A DNA stretch of 24,324 bases, taken from assembly GCA_002353485.1 (NCBI GenBank), contig DEJS01000007.1, forward strand, positions 1 to 24,324, given 5' to 3'. This document shows, piece after piece, positions 12,246 to 21,475 of this stretch. Below the pieces are notes generated by a model, which was not told where the DNA came from, made no database searches, and was given only the letters and a program-made list of their open reading frames with translations. This DNA is from Prevotella sp. UBA2742. Lineage in GTDB: Bacteria > Bacteroidota > Bacteroidia > Bacteroidales > Bacteroidaceae. Each line of letters begins with the position of its first letter. Positions within the stretch are counted from its first letter, which is position 1. Made by a program: the position numbers and the translations under genes.

Positions 12246-13802
12246 TTAGTTGCCGTTTCTGATGTATTCCAGTGCGCGGTCCAGCTGGCTGTCGCGCCCC
12301 GTCGTTCCCATCTTTGTCATGTCAAAGTCAACCTCGATGTCGGGAGTGACGCCGATACCTTCTATAGGCTTCTTGTCTATATCGAATATGCACAGCGTAG
12401 GCAGATAGACGTAGACGGGCGTCTCGTTCCTTATGCCGACGTGGCCTGAGTAGTTCAACGAAGACGTCTCGTTGCCTGCTAGTGCGCATAGTCCACCGAA
12501 GGTCCGTTTGCCTATCAGTCGCGCATTGGGCATCTGCTTGGCCGTGAGTGCGGTCATCTCTGACATGCTGACGGAGTTGCTGTTTACCAAAACAGCCACG
12601 GGGACGTCGTCTATCGTCTCGTGGTCCTCTGCCATCGTGAAGGAATACTGAGACATTAGGGGTGAGAAGTCGTAGCGCCCTACACCGCGTTTGAAACGTG
12701 CCCAGCCATATTGTATGTCGCCTGACGGCAACAGACTGCCAATTACATAGCGTGAGTCGTTAGTATAGCCTCCACCGTTACTGCGGACGTCTATGATGAC
12801 GCCTTTTAGCTGTCCGGCCTTGTGCAGCGTCTGTATAGCGGTAAACCAGCTCAGCCAGACCGATCTGACTGTTTTTATCTGTTCCAGCACGTGCCCGTCG
12901 GCATTGGGGAACATGTCTTCTTGGTATAGTTCGTTAAGGTAGGGCGTCAGTGAGAAATTACTTAGATAGAGGTAGGCAATGTGGTCATTGGTCAGTGCGA
13001 ACTTTACACTGATGCCATTATCTATGAACTCGGTGGCGATGGGCTCCAAGTCCGGGATGTTCAGATACTTGCTCTCGGCTACCAGCTGGTTGTATCTGGT
13101 CAGTGAGGCTTTCGTGAAAGGGGCATTTGCCAACTCCTCTATCTCAGTGCAGAAGTGTTTCAGTCCCTTCAGCATGATGGCGTCACCGTCTGTCTGCTCT
13201 GTCTTCGACTCCAGCCGAGTCACCTCATCGTAAGCCCACAGATAGCCTATGCCCTTGGTATTGCAGATTCTCTTGAATTGTGACAGGCAGCGTGTGTCAT
13301 ACTCCTGATATTTCTCCAGTTCGCCATTTGCGTAATAAGTATACAGATAAGGCTCGAAATACCTGGCCGCCTCATAGTCGTCGCGGTCTTGGGCGCGTAT
13401 ACCGCCTGGTGACACGCTAACGAAATTTCCTGTCTTATGGTTGTGCATCTCTACTAACATGTGACCGTCGTGCAACGGCGTCACCACCTCAGTCAGGACA
13501 GCCTTCAGCATAGAGTCTGTTACTTCAGTCTTTGCACTGTCCAAGTCCACAAATTTCGGAAGGTATTTCCTATACACTTCGTCCCAGTCCAGACCGTTCT
13601 TCTCCTCATAGTCCCATAAGGTATAGTTCTGGTTCAGGGCGTTCCATAGTACACGGAATTTGCCGGCATAACTGTTTTCGGCCTCGTTGAACGATACGTA
13701 GTCATTGAAGGCATAGTTCACTATGGGGTCGGCATCCTTATGACACGAACCCATGGTCAGCATCAGGAGCACCGCTACAGATAAAAGTGTTTTGTTCTTC
13801 AT
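12246..13802 (-). CDS. S41 (C-terminal processing) family peptidase, lipoprotein
   Basis: This 518-residue protein has a lipoprotein signal (LTMGSC, lipidated Cys20). The N-terminal helical part (about 40-120: AENSYAGKFRVLWNALNQNYTLWDYEEKNGLDWDEVYRKYLP) is typical of the Bacteroidetes S41 group, and the peptidase core lies in the C-terminal half. The core shows GVIIDVRSNGGGY, then VAVLVNSNSVSMSEMTAL with the catalytic Ser, and the RTFGG and GIGVTPDIEV motifs. S41 enzymes cut proteins near their C-termini in the envelope. The substrate is unknown. It is the last gene of the run, 18 bases after the beta-barrel gene start, and may act on exported proteins of the same operon. Confidence 0.85.
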   Translation of the reverse strand: MKNKTLLSVAVLLMLTMGSCHKDADPIVNYAFNDYVSFNEAENSYAGKFRVLWNALNQNYTLWDYEEKNGLDWDEVYRKYLPKFVDLDSAKTEVTDSMLKAVLTEVVTPLHDGHMLVEMHNHKTGNFVSVSPGGIRAQDRDDYEAARYFEPYLYTYYANGELEKYQEYDTRCLSQFKRICNTKGIGYLWAYDEVTRLESKTEQTDGDAIMLKGLKHFCTEIEELANAPFTKASLTRYNQLVAESKYLNIPDLEPIATEFIDNGISVKFALTNDHIAYLYLSNFSLTPYLNELYQEDMFPNADGHVLEQIKTVRSVWLSWFTAIQTLHKAGQLKGVIIDVRSNGGGYTNDSRYVIGSLLPSGDIQYGWARFKRGVGRYDFSPLMSQYSFTMAEDHETIDDVPVAVLVNSNSVSMSEMTALTAKQMPNARLIGKRTFGGLCALAGNETSSLNYSGHVGIRNETPVYVYLPTLCIFDIDKKPIEGIGVTPDIEVDFDMTKMGTTGRDSQLDRALEYIRNGN

Positions 13803-13820
13803 CTTCGATTCTTCAATTCG

Positions 13821-14489
13821 TTAAAAACAGTACCAAAGTCCGGCTTGCAATGCCAGTGTCGAGTTATAGCGTGGGTCGCTTTTAATCTGGTAGTCTTTCT
13901 GTGTACTCACGCAACTATAGTAATAGCGTAGTTCGGCTTGTGCGGCCCAGTGCTTGGCAAAGCGCCACTCTATGCCGCCGCCAACCACTAAGCCAAAGTC
14001 CAGCCGTTGGTCGTATTTGCTGTTCAGTTCGACACGCTCGTTGAACGTATGTGTCTTTTGGGTGAAGGAATTGTTGTCAAACCCTTCACGCTTGCTGTTC
14101 AGCCAATAGCCGCCATAGATTCCTGTATTACACAGGCCGCGAATCTTCTGTCCACCGAAACTGAACGAAGCCATCACGGGCAGCTGAAGATAGTTGTTTA
14201 CGTATCTGTAGCTCATCGATGTGTACACTTCGCGGGTCTGCCGGTAGTTCTTCTGGGTCCAGTCCAGTTCGGCACGTATGCCCAGCCAGTCGTACACGTC
14301 GTACTGTCCCATGACACCCACGGTCAGTCCCCAACGGTCATCAAACTTGTAGTCGCTCTGGTAGTGTTTGTCAATAATAAAGTGGTTCAGGTCTGCACCT
14401 CCATTGACACCAATGCGCCACTGCGCTGAGACCAGCGAAGGCAGCATGAAAGCCATGAGGGCTAATAACTTCCTAATCTTTCTATCCAT
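13821..14489 (-). CDS. Outer-membrane beta-barrel protein
   Basis: The 222-residue protein has a signal peptide (1-23, ending VSAQ) followed by alternating amphipathic strands (WRIGVNGGADLNHF, WGLTVGVMGQYDVYDWLGIRAELDW, LDFGLVVGGGIEWRF, WAAQAELRYYY). The C-terminal Phe is typical of small outer-membrane barrels. It resembles the 'outer membrane protein beta-barrel / PorT-like' families, about eight strands. The start ATG 14489 has GAAGGAT just upstream and gives a clean signal peptide; ATG 14528 would overlap the PorE-like gene. It lies 28 bases after that gene, so the barrel may be its membrane partner, though this is only context. Confidence 0.75.
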   Translation of the reverse strand: MDRKIRKLLALMAFMLPSLVSAQWRIGVNGGADLNHFIIDKHYQSDYKFDDRWGLTVGVMGQYDVYDWLGIRAELDWTQKNYRQTREVYTSMSYRYVNNYLQLPVMASFSFGGQKIRGLCNTGIYGGYWLNSKREGFDNNSFTQKTHTFNERVELNSKYDQRLDFGLVVGGGIEWRFAKHWAAQAELRYYYSCVSTQKDYQIKSDPRYNSTLALQAGLWYCF

Positions 14490-14517
14490 ATCCTTCAATT
14501 CTTCAGTTCTTTCATTC

Positions 14518-16566
14518 TTATTTCTCAAACAGCCCGTAGGTGGTGCGCAGCACGCGGAACTCGGTGCGTCGGTTCAGCTGGTTACACGTTTCCTGCTGTT
14601 CCTCCTCCGACAAGGCCTTGACGTATTCTTCGGTCAGCACGTCGCCTTCCTTCAGGAAGGGGTATTTCTCCGTCAGCTTTCGGCGCACCTCCTTCGGGCG
14701 CTCCTTGCCATAGCCCACAGGGGTCAGGCGGTCGGCAGCTATGCCATGCTCTATCAGGTAGCGGATGACCGACTCGGCACGTCGCTGTGACAGCCGTTTG
14801 TTATACTCTGCCGAACCACGGTAGTCGGTATGGGCCGACAGCTCGATGGTGACGTTGGGGTTCTCCTCCAGAAGCTTTACCAACTGGTCAAGGGCTTCCT
14901 TCGACTCCGGACGCAGCGTGGCCTTGTCGAAGTCGTAGAAAATATTGTCTATCAGCACCGGGGCCATGATATTGGCCAGCGGAAACTGCAATACGTACTC
15001 CTCTGACTTCTTGACAGGCTCTACGCGCAGCTGCTCCTGATGGTTCAGAAATCCCTTGCAGGTGCCCAGGAAGACATAGTCCACACCGGGCCGTATCTCC
15101 TGGGTGAACGAACCGTCGCCCTTCACGCTCAGCTTCAGGTTGGTGCCGTCGTTGCCCACCATGTAGACCTGTGCAGAGGGCAGCTCGTAGCCGTCTTTCT
15201 CGTAAACCCACCCCTTGACGGTCTGTACAATCTCCGGATTGTAGAACGAGTAGATGTGGTCCCAGCCCTTGGCATCGCCGCGGTTTGACGAGAAGTAGCC
15301 TTGGTTCTTCAGTCCCTCGAAGGTCATGCCGAAGTCGTCACCTTGCGAGTTGAGCGGGAATCCCGGGTGAGTGACGGTATATCCTGACGTACGGTGTGCC
15401 AGACTATCATTAGCGCTGACGTTGTCCACCACCTTGGCAATATAGATGTCCAGTCCGCCCATACCTTCGTGGCCGTTGCTCGAGAAGTAAAGGTCGCCAT
15501 TGGGCCGGAACGTGGGGAATAGCTCGTCGCCCGGTGTGTTGACGGGTGCCCCCAGGTTCTCTACGCCTCCCGTGCCACTGGTGGTTAGCCTGACGCGCCA
15601 GATGTCGTAGCCCCCCATGCCGCCCGGCATGTCGCTGACAAAGTAGAGCCACTGGCCGTCGGGTGAGACGGCAGGATGGGCATAGGCCGACAGCGTGTCG
15701 CGCGTCAGCTTCAGCTCGTTAGCCTTGCTCCATGCTGCATCCGAACGGCTGGACGTGACGATGGCTGCATAGCGCGGAAAGTCGGGGTCGGTCTTACACT
15801 GGGTCAGGTACATCGTACGCCCGTCGGGCGAGAATGAGCAGACACCCTCGTCGAAGTCGGTGTTCAACTCGCTGTCTATCACCTCGGGCTTCTGCCATTT
15901 CCCCTTGTCGTCCTTTGTCGATACAAAAATGTCGCCATTCTTCGTTCCGGTAATGCCGCTGTACTCGTCGCCCCTGGCCTGATTGCGTGTCGAGGTAAAG
16001 AACAGCTGGTTGTTCTCCTCGCCAGAAAGCATAGGCGAGTAGTCGGCACGTCGTGAGTTGAAGAAGTTCTCTCGCTTTACGGTATAGTCTGAGCCCCGCT
16101 TCTTCCATTCCGGAGCCTGCTGAGCCGAGCGCAACCCCGTCTTTGCTAATTGCGAATAAACAAGGGTAAACTTGGAATTGTCTCCTTGCAGTGAGTCCAG
16201 AAACGCCTGATACTGCTTGGCAGCCTCCTTGTAGTTGCCGTTCTTCATCAGTTGCTGGGCCAGGTGGAACAGGGTCAGGGAGTCGCCCTGCTTGTATCGG
16301 ATGGCATTGTTGTAGGCGGCAATAGCCTTCTGCGTATAGTTGATGCGGCGGTAGCAGTCGGCCAGCTTCAGTGCTCGCTGACCGCGTAGCTGGCGCTCCT
16401 TATTGGGCGTCTGGGCATAGGCCTTCTTATACTGACTGGAGGCATCGAAATACTCGCCGAGGGCATAAAACCGGTCTCCCTTCTTCATGGCCTGCTCAGC
16501 CCCGCATCCCGTCAGCAACAGGAGGGCAGCTGCCAACAACATCGTGAGGTACAAGCTCTTTTGCAT
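14518..16566 (-). CDS. porE: PorE-like TPR/PD40/OmpA lipoprotein
   Basis: This 682-residue lipoprotein (LTGC, lipidated Cys21) has, in order: TPR-like helices (about 25-125), a WD40-like PD40 propeller (about 160-410; repeats such as FSPDGRTMYLTQ, VSPDGQWLYFVS and FRPNGDLYFSSNGHEGMGG), a regulatory beta-sandwich (about 430-510; VKGWVYEKDGYELPSAQVY), and an OmpA C-terminal peptidoglycan-binding domain (about 540-640; HTDYRGSAEYNKRLSQRRAESV). This four-part layout and length match PorE (PG1058) of Porphyromonas gingivalis, which tethers the type IX secretion system to peptidoglycan. Paralogues with the same domains exist, so orthology is not certain. ATG 16566 gives the proper lipoprotein signal. 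It follows a pectate lyase gene by 36 bases. Confidence 0.8.
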   Translation of the reverse strand: MQKSLYLTMLLAAALLLLTGCGAEQAMKKGDRFYALGEYFDASSQYKKAYAQTPNKERQLRGQRALKLADCYRRINYTQKAIAAYNNAIRYKQGDSLTLFHLAQQLMKNGNYKEAAKQYQAFLDSLQGDNSKFTLVYSQLAKTGLRSAQQAPEWKKRGSDYTVKRENFFNSRRADYSPMLSGEENNQLFFTSTRNQARGDEYSGITGTKNGDIFVSTKDDKGKWQKPEVIDSELNTDFDEGVCSFSPDGRTMYLTQCKTDPDFPRYAAIVTSSRSDAAWSKANELKLTRDTLSAYAHPAVSPDGQWLYFVSDMPGGMGGYDIWRVRLTTSGTGGVENLGAPVNTPGDELFPTFRPNGDLYFSSNGHEGMGGLDIYIAKVVDNVSANDSLAHRTSGYTVTHPGFPLNSQGDDFGMTFEGLKNQGYFSSNRGDAKGWDHIYSFYNPEIVQTVKGWVYEKDGYELPSAQVYMVGNDGTNLKLSVKGDGSFTQEIRPGVDYVFLGTCKGFLNHQEQLRVEPVKKSEEYVLQFPLANIMAPVLIDNIFYDFDKATLRPESKEALDQLVKLLEENPNVTIELSAHTDYRGSAEYNKRLSQRRAESVIRYLIEHGIAADRLTPVGYGKERPKEVRRKLTEKYPFLKEGDVLTEEYVKALSEEEQQETCNQLNRRTEFRVLRTTYGLFEK

Positions 16567-16602
16567 AACAATACTATAACGCAGAACCCGCATTTTTATT
16601 GT

Positions 16603-17814
16603 TTACTTGTACAGCGTCGCTCCGGCATGGCCCTTTACAAGGGCGGGAACCTCGCTGCTGGGGGCGGCGCTGTACGAGTAGGGTACGCTGACGGTGTCGC
16701 CCAACGACGGCGGCACACTGCGACCCTCGCCAACGTTGTTGTCGGCAGTCCACGTCACGGCTTTGGCATGCTCCTGGCTGTAGTACTTCCTGACACCTTT
16801 CTCGATATAGTTCCCCTCTATCAGAAACTCGGAGTCCTTGCGTGGGTTAATGCAGTTGGTGGCATTGGTGCTGCTGTAGTAGTTGTTCAGCACATGTATC
16901 TTGCCTATACGTCCCATGGGCATACGCTGTCTGCACCCCGTGCCCCACCAGTTGTAGGCAAAGGTAGTGCTAAGGAATCCCGGCTTCTCGCGGTCGCTAT
17001 AGCCTACGAGATTGGTGTTCTGGTGCATGAAGGAACGCTCCGTATAGCTAAACGTACACCAGCTGACGGTGTTGTAGTCTGACGAACTGCTGATGTCGAA
17101 GTTGCCGTCCTGCCCGTCAATGAACGTGCAGTGGTCCACCCAGCTGTTTCTGACCTCGTTGAAAGTCAGCAGGTCGTTGCCTCCCACGTCGATGGCTCCC
17201 GGACCGATGAAGGTAATATTGCGGATGATGACGTTCTGGCAGCGGCGCAGACTCATGGTGCCCGCCTTGCGGAAGTGCTCTGCGGTGTCGCCCGTCTGCC
17301 AGATGATGAACTTACGGGTGTAGAACTCGGCCTGCTCGCCCACCTTGGCCCCGCCAGGCAACAGCCCTCCGGTGCCGCGGCTGGTGCTCATGTGCGGTAT
17401 ACCGATGTTCTCCAGCTCACGCCTCAGTTTCGGCGTCACCTTCCACCGAGTGCTGAGCCGCGCGTTATGGATGCCGATAATAGTGCGGTTGCTGGCCCGA
17501 CACTCCACATTGGCCGACACGATGAAGTCGCCCTTCGAACCATCCAGTATGATGACGTCGCAGTTCTTGATACTCTCTTCTATCTTTGCCTTCATGTCCT
17601 TCTCAGGACCGTCAGACGTCAGTACCGTCACCCTGCCGGCAAAGCCCACAGGAACAGGGTAGGTATAACACCCTCCTCCCGTACATTCAAATGTCTTGCT
17701 CGCATCGGTGCGCGAGGCTACTGTACAGAAGCCAAAGGGCTTGTCCTGGTCGTACTCCGTAGCACCAACGGCCACCGACCATGCCCACAAGAATAAAAGT
17801 ACTGCGCGTTTCAT
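16603..17814 (-). CDS. Pectate lyase, PL1 family (403 residues)
   Basis: This exported parallel beta-helix enzyme has a signal peptide (1-18). Conserved PL1 elements include RTIIGIHNARL, NVIIRNITFIGPGAIDV, the calcium-site segment WVDHCTFIDGQDGNFDIS (225-242) and the catalytic Arg297 in RQRMPMGRIGKIHVLNNYY. It cuts de-esterified homogalacturonan by beta-elimination, leaving unsaturated oligogalacturonides. Unlike the next two lyases in the operon it has no C-terminal sorting-type tail and ends soon after the helix (GHAGATLYK), so it may stay periplasmic or be exported another way. Cys residues at 30, 44 and 49 could form disulfides. The spacing of 32 bases from the preceding lyase suggests the same transcript. 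Confidence 0.88.
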   Translation of the reverse strand: MKRAVLLFLWAWSVAVGATEYDQDKPFGFCTVASRTDASKTFECTGGGCYTYPVPVGFAGRVTVLTSDGPEKDMKAKIEESIKNCDVIILDGSKGDFIVSANVECRASNRTIIGIHNARLSTRWKVTPKLRRELENIGIPHMSTSRGTGGLLPGGAKVGEQAEFYTRKFIIWQTGDTAEHFRKAGTMSLRRCQNVIIRNITFIGPGAIDVGGNDLLTFNEVRNSWVDHCTFIDGQDGNFDISSSSDYNTVSWCTFSYTERSFMHQNTNLVGYSDREKPGFLSTTFAYNWWGTGCRQRMPMGRIGKIHVLNNYYSSTNATNCINPRKDSEFLIEGNYIEKGVRKYYSQEHAKAVTWTADNNVGEGRSVPPSLGDTVSVPYSYSAAPSSEVPALVKGHAGATLYK

Positions 17815-17846
17815 TTGCTCCCCTGACTATCTTAGAAGCATCCTGT

Positions 17847-20120
17847 TTACTTGATAACCTTCGAGGTGACGGACCGCCCGTCTCCCATACGCTCCACGCG
17901 GATGTTGATGCCCCGCTGAGGCTCAGTCAGCCGCCGACCGTTTAGGTCGTAGTACTCGGTGGCTACCGTTCCCAGTGCGACCGGCGTGCTGATGCCGCTG
18001 GCATCGGTGAGCGCTCCCTTTATGCTGACATTGGCAAAACCGATGTCTTTGAGATTATCATTACCAGTGTTACTGTCAACGAAACTCAGCTCATAGATAT
18101 TGATGACCAGCGAGCAGGGCCCGGCGGTAGCAGTAGACGTGTTAGACACATCGTATTTATAGTCCGTGTAGGGCGGGGTGGCATTGTTACGGTTTGGGGT
18201 AACGCCCGTGGCTAGACTGACGGTCTTGCTGTCAACCCATTTAATGTCCATCTTGCCTCGGTCGGTACCTAAACGAGTGGCAGTGAATGACACTTCTGTA
18301 GCCTTAAACGAATAGCCTGCAGCAGGAGTAACGGTAAAGGTAAGTGCATTGGCTTCTGTAGCACTGGTGGCATTTGCATTGGTCTGCTTGATCTTTGTTT
18401 CGTTACCCAGACCGCTGATGCTCTGCTTTCCGTCGTAGCTCAGCTCACTGCCTAAGGTGACAGTGGTATTGCTGACAGCAGCGCTGATAGCACCTGGAAT
18501 GTTGGCCGTCTGTCCGGCAGCCCCAGTATCGAAGGCCCAGGTGATGCTGCTCACGGCACCGTTTACCGGACTGGTGCTATACCCGCCTTCAGCCGTCACA
18601 TTAGCGTCAAAGTATCCTACGCCTTCTGCCTTGGCCACAGTGGGATAGTACTCGCTGACAGCAGCTGCGGCACCAGCGTTTTGGCTCTTGACGAGGTCTT
18701 CCACCAAGGCGTTGCAGTACACCTCGATATTGGTGTACCATCCCTTCGGGTCGAGGGTCGTCGTGGCAGCATCGCTGGCATCATTGGGGTTCAGTCCGTT
18801 GGCGGTCTCCCATACGTCGGGCATACCGTCGCTGTCGCTATCTGTCAGAGCCGTCTTCTCCACGTATGAGGGCCATCCGCCCACATCGTTCTGGGTGTCT
18901 ATGAAGCCATTTGATGAACCGTTGCTTCCAGTATAGGTATAGGTACCGGTACGTGTCTCCTCGGCTATTCGCTGGTCAACGGCGTCGCGCTTATAGCTGG
19001 CTCCTGCATAGCTCAGCACCCTCTGGAATGCGGTTTCTGCCGCGTGTTCCGTAATCATGGTCTGTCCCTCATAGCCTGTTGGCACGAAGCGGCTCTCTGA
19101 CTTGATGCTTGCCTTCTTGTTTTTGTCATCGGGCTCTACACCCTGCCAGTTGTCGGCCGTAACGGTAGGATAGCCGTCAACATAGTTGCCCGTCACGTAA
19201 AAGTGTCCAGGGACTATATTTACCAGTCCCGTCGGCTCATTCGTGCAGTTCGTGCATTTCGTAGTCGGATTAACAATACGGTTCTTGTGGCTCGATGCAG
19301 CCCCCGCCTTGTAGTAGTTATTCACCATGTTGTACTTCTTGTACTCGCCGGTGGTGTTGCACGACTCACCGCCATAGCCGGAATTGCCGCCCCAGTTGTA
19401 TAGTACGTTGTTCACGAAGTCAACGGGCCCTTTCAGCTTGTTTACGAAGTCATGGTCAAAGCGCGGGTTACGCGAGTCGTGGTGCGCCAGCAGGTTGTGA
19501 TGGTAGGCTGCATTCTCGCCGCCCCAGATGCCACCGTAGCCGTGCTTGCCTTTGTCGTGTACCGAGTTGCGAAGGCTCTCTGACAGCATGCACCACTGCA
19601 GGGTGAAGTTCTTGATGCCATAGAACGACCCGCACTCGTCCGTAGACCAACTGATAGAGCAGTGGTCAATGATGACATTGCTCTTCTCGGAGCCCGTCTT
19701 GAAGTATGCGTTCATGGCGTCGTCCTCCGTCTTCTTCTCATCGCCCATGCGGCAGCGGATGAAGCGTACGATGACATTCGAGGCGCTGATGTTGAACGTA
19801 TAGTTCTTCAGGCAGATGCCGTCGCCGGGAGCCGTCTGCCCCTCAATGGTAATGTCGGGATTGTTAATCTTCAGCTGCGACTCCAGCTCAATGACTCCCG
19901 AGACGTCGAACACCACGATGCGTGCGCCACTGGCGGTGCAGGCGGCTCTTAGCGAGCCCGTGCCCTTGTCGTTGAGGTTAGTCACATGGATTACCTTGCC
20001 GCCTCGGCCACCCGTGGTGGTGAAGCGTGCCACGCCCTCTGCTCCTGGAAAGGCAGGAGCCTGTGCCATGACCAGCGAGGTCAGGGCACAGACCGTCAAA
20101 GTCAATATAGTCTTCTTCAT
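17847..20120 (-). CDS. Large pectate lyase with C-terminal domains (757 residues)
   Basis: A signal peptide (1-19) is followed by a PL1-type beta-helix (about 22-420). Features are AFPGAEGVARFTTTGGRGG, a subfamily signature, IDHCSISWSTDE (151-162) and the segment HHDSRNPRFDHDFVNKLKGPVDFVNNVLYNWG, which carries the catalytic Arg region. Next comes a calcium-binding TSP3-like loop, DSDSDGMPDVWE (427-438), then a beta-sandwich of about 220 residues. The tail EYYDLNGRRLTEPQRGINIR resembles a type IX sorting signal. It probably acts on pectin at the cell surface. The same tail (with three substitutions) ends the neighbouring lyase. The start lies 9 bases after that gene's stop, so the two are tightly coupled. 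Confidence 0.85.
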   Translation of the reverse strand: MKKTILTLTVCALTSLVMAQAPAFPGAEGVARFTTTGGRGGKVIHVTNLNDKGTGSLRAACTASGARIVVFDVSGVIELESQLKINNPDITIEGQTAPGDGICLKNYTFNISASNVIVRFIRCRMGDEKKTEDDAMNAYFKTGSEKSNVIIDHCSISWSTDECGSFYGIKNFTLQWCMLSESLRNSVHDKGKHGYGGIWGGENAAYHHNLLAHHDSRNPRFDHDFVNKLKGPVDFVNNVLYNWGGNSGYGGESCNTTGEYKKYNMVNNYYKAGAASSHKNRIVNPTTKCTNCTNEPTGLVNIVPGHFYVTGNYVDGYPTVTADNWQGVEPDDKNKKASIKSESRFVPTGYEGQTMITEHAAETAFQRVLSYAGASYKRDAVDQRIAEETRTGTYTYTGSNGSSNGFIDTQNDVGGWPSYVEKTALTDSDSDGMPDVWETANGLNPNDASDAATTTLDPKGWYTNIEVYCNALVEDLVKSQNAGAAAAVSEYYPTVAKAEGVGYFDANVTAEGGYSTSPVNGAVSSITWAFDTGAAGQTANIPGAISAAVSNTTVTLGSELSYDGKQSISGLGNETKIKQTNANATSATEANALTFTVTPAAGYSFKATEVSFTATRLGTDRGKMDIKWVDSKTVSLATGVTPNRNNATPPYTDYKYDVSNTSTATAGPCSLVINIYELSFVDSNTGNDNLKDIGFANVSIKGALTDASGISTPVALGTVATEYYDLNGRRLTEPQRGINIRVERMGDGRSVTSKVIK

Positions 20121-20129
20121 GTTCCTATT

Positions 20130-21401
20130 TTAGTAGATAATCTTCTTAGTCTGCTTCGTGCCGTCAGCCCTGCGCGTCACCTGGATGTTTATGCCGCGCT
20201 GTGGTTCCTGCAGACGGCGTCCGTCAAGCGTGTAGTACTCCACGGCAGTCACCTGACTGCCTGCTGCCACGCCCTGTATGCCGCTCGAGTCTTTGAACTT
20301 CAGCGTAGCGCCGGCGCCGTTCTCGCCGTTGCTTACCGTCGACTCCACCTCGCTGGCGGCATAGCTGTAGTAGCCGCTATACTCGCTTGCGGGAATGAAG
20401 TAGTCGTTGCTGCCGTCACGGGCTTGCTTGTCTGCTACATTCTGGCATCCAGCGATGGTAACATTGTAATCGGGATAGCCTTTCTCTTCATCGGCATAGT
20501 CTTTCCAGGGAGTGTTCTTGGGCTTATTACCAATGAAAGCACAGTTCTCAATATAGACATTACTCTTATATCCTCCACCTACGCAATAGCTGGTGACAGA
20601 ACTGGTATAAAGGCAATTGAGTGTGTGAACCTTGCCAAAGCGTACACGGGGCATACGCTCCTTACAGCCTTCATCCCACCAACAGCTATAGAATGTAGTG
20701 CGAAGTTTACCTTCATCAGAAGTAGCCGGTTTGTCGCTATTACCTATAAGGTTTGTGAAGCGATGGTCAGTTGAACTGCCACCATACCCTTTGCCGCGAG
20801 CAGGGAGCAGGTAGCGGAAACGACACCACGTAACACTAATGTTATCGGATGCATTAACGATGTCGAAGTTACCATCTACGCCGTCCTGAAAGTCACAGTG
20901 GTCTACCCATATGTTGGTGCTACCTTGTGCGCATAGGTTGTCATTGGCGTTGAAATCGCATGCACCCGCGCTCTTGAAGATAAGGTTGCGAATGGCAATA
21001 TTGTCACAGTCCCTAAGCAGCATGATTCCCGTTTTGGCAATAGCAGCACTCTTATCGCTGGAACTTGTTGCAATGTCCTCGTTCATGTTCTCCAAGGTAG
21101 CACCTTCCAGACCTATAATGGTCTTGTTCTTGACACCGCGAACCTCCAGCTGACCGTCGAAGGTGATAGTTCCTTTCACATAGATAATTTTCTTCGTCGT
21201 GTTAAATGCCGCGAGCTGTGCCTTCAGGGCACTGTAGGTCTCTACGGTGACCGTGGTGCCTCCCTCGCCGCCGGTGACACCGGCGGCAAAGCCCACGGGG
21301 GCGTTCTTGTCGTGTGCTGACAGCTTCTCAGTGTCAATCTCCTGTGCCATGGCGATGCCTGAGAAGGCCATGGCGGCTAATGCTAATAGCGTTTTCTTCA
21401 T
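20130..21401 (-). CDS. Pectate lyase, PL1 family, with sorting-type tail (423 residues)
   Basis: A signal peptide (1-20, ending AMAQ) precedes a PL1 beta-helix. Features are KTIIGLEGATLENMNED, the calcium-site segment WVDHCDFQDGVDGNFDIV (165-182) and catalytic Arg249 in KERMPRVRFGKVHTLN. The C-terminus EYYTLDGRRLQEPQRGINIQ nearly matches the tail of the next lyase. That is evidence for a shared export or anchoring signal rather than a part of the enzyme. I use ATG 21401, because GGGAAAG lies before it; ATG 21413 would add MGKN. It follows the GH28-GH105 gene by 74 bases, and no promoter is visible in that gap. Confidence 0.88.
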   Translation of the reverse strand: MKKTLLALAAMAFSGIAMAQEIDTEKLSAHDKNAPVGFAAGVTGGEGGTTVTVETYSALKAQLAAFNTTKKIIYVKGTITFDGQLEVRGVKNKTIIGLEGATLENMNEDIATSSSDKSAAIAKTGIMLLRDCDNIAIRNLIFKSAGACDFNANDNLCAQGSTNIWVDHCDFQDGVDGNFDIVNASDNISVTWCRFRYLLPARGKGYGGSSTDHRFTNLIGNSDKPATSDEGKLRTTFYSCWWDEGCKERMPRVRFGKVHTLNCLYTSSVTSYCVGGGYKSNVYIENCAFIGNKPKNTPWKDYADEEKGYPDYNVTIAGCQNVADKQARDGSNDYFIPASEYSGYYSYAASEVESTVSNGENGAGATLKFKDSSGIQGVAAGSQVTAVEYYTLDGRRLQEPQRGINIQVTRRADGTKQTKKIIY

Positions 21402-21475
21402 ATTCTTTCCCATTTATAGCTTTCCTTTATTTTCTTTGGAGTCTTTTTCCTTTATGTGTTTAGGGTTTGGGGTGC

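Noticed and set aside
17131..17796. 221-residue plus-strand frame opposite the 403-residue pectate lyase
   Set aside because: It has no recognisable domain or ribosome site, and the opposite strand carries clear PL1 motifs.
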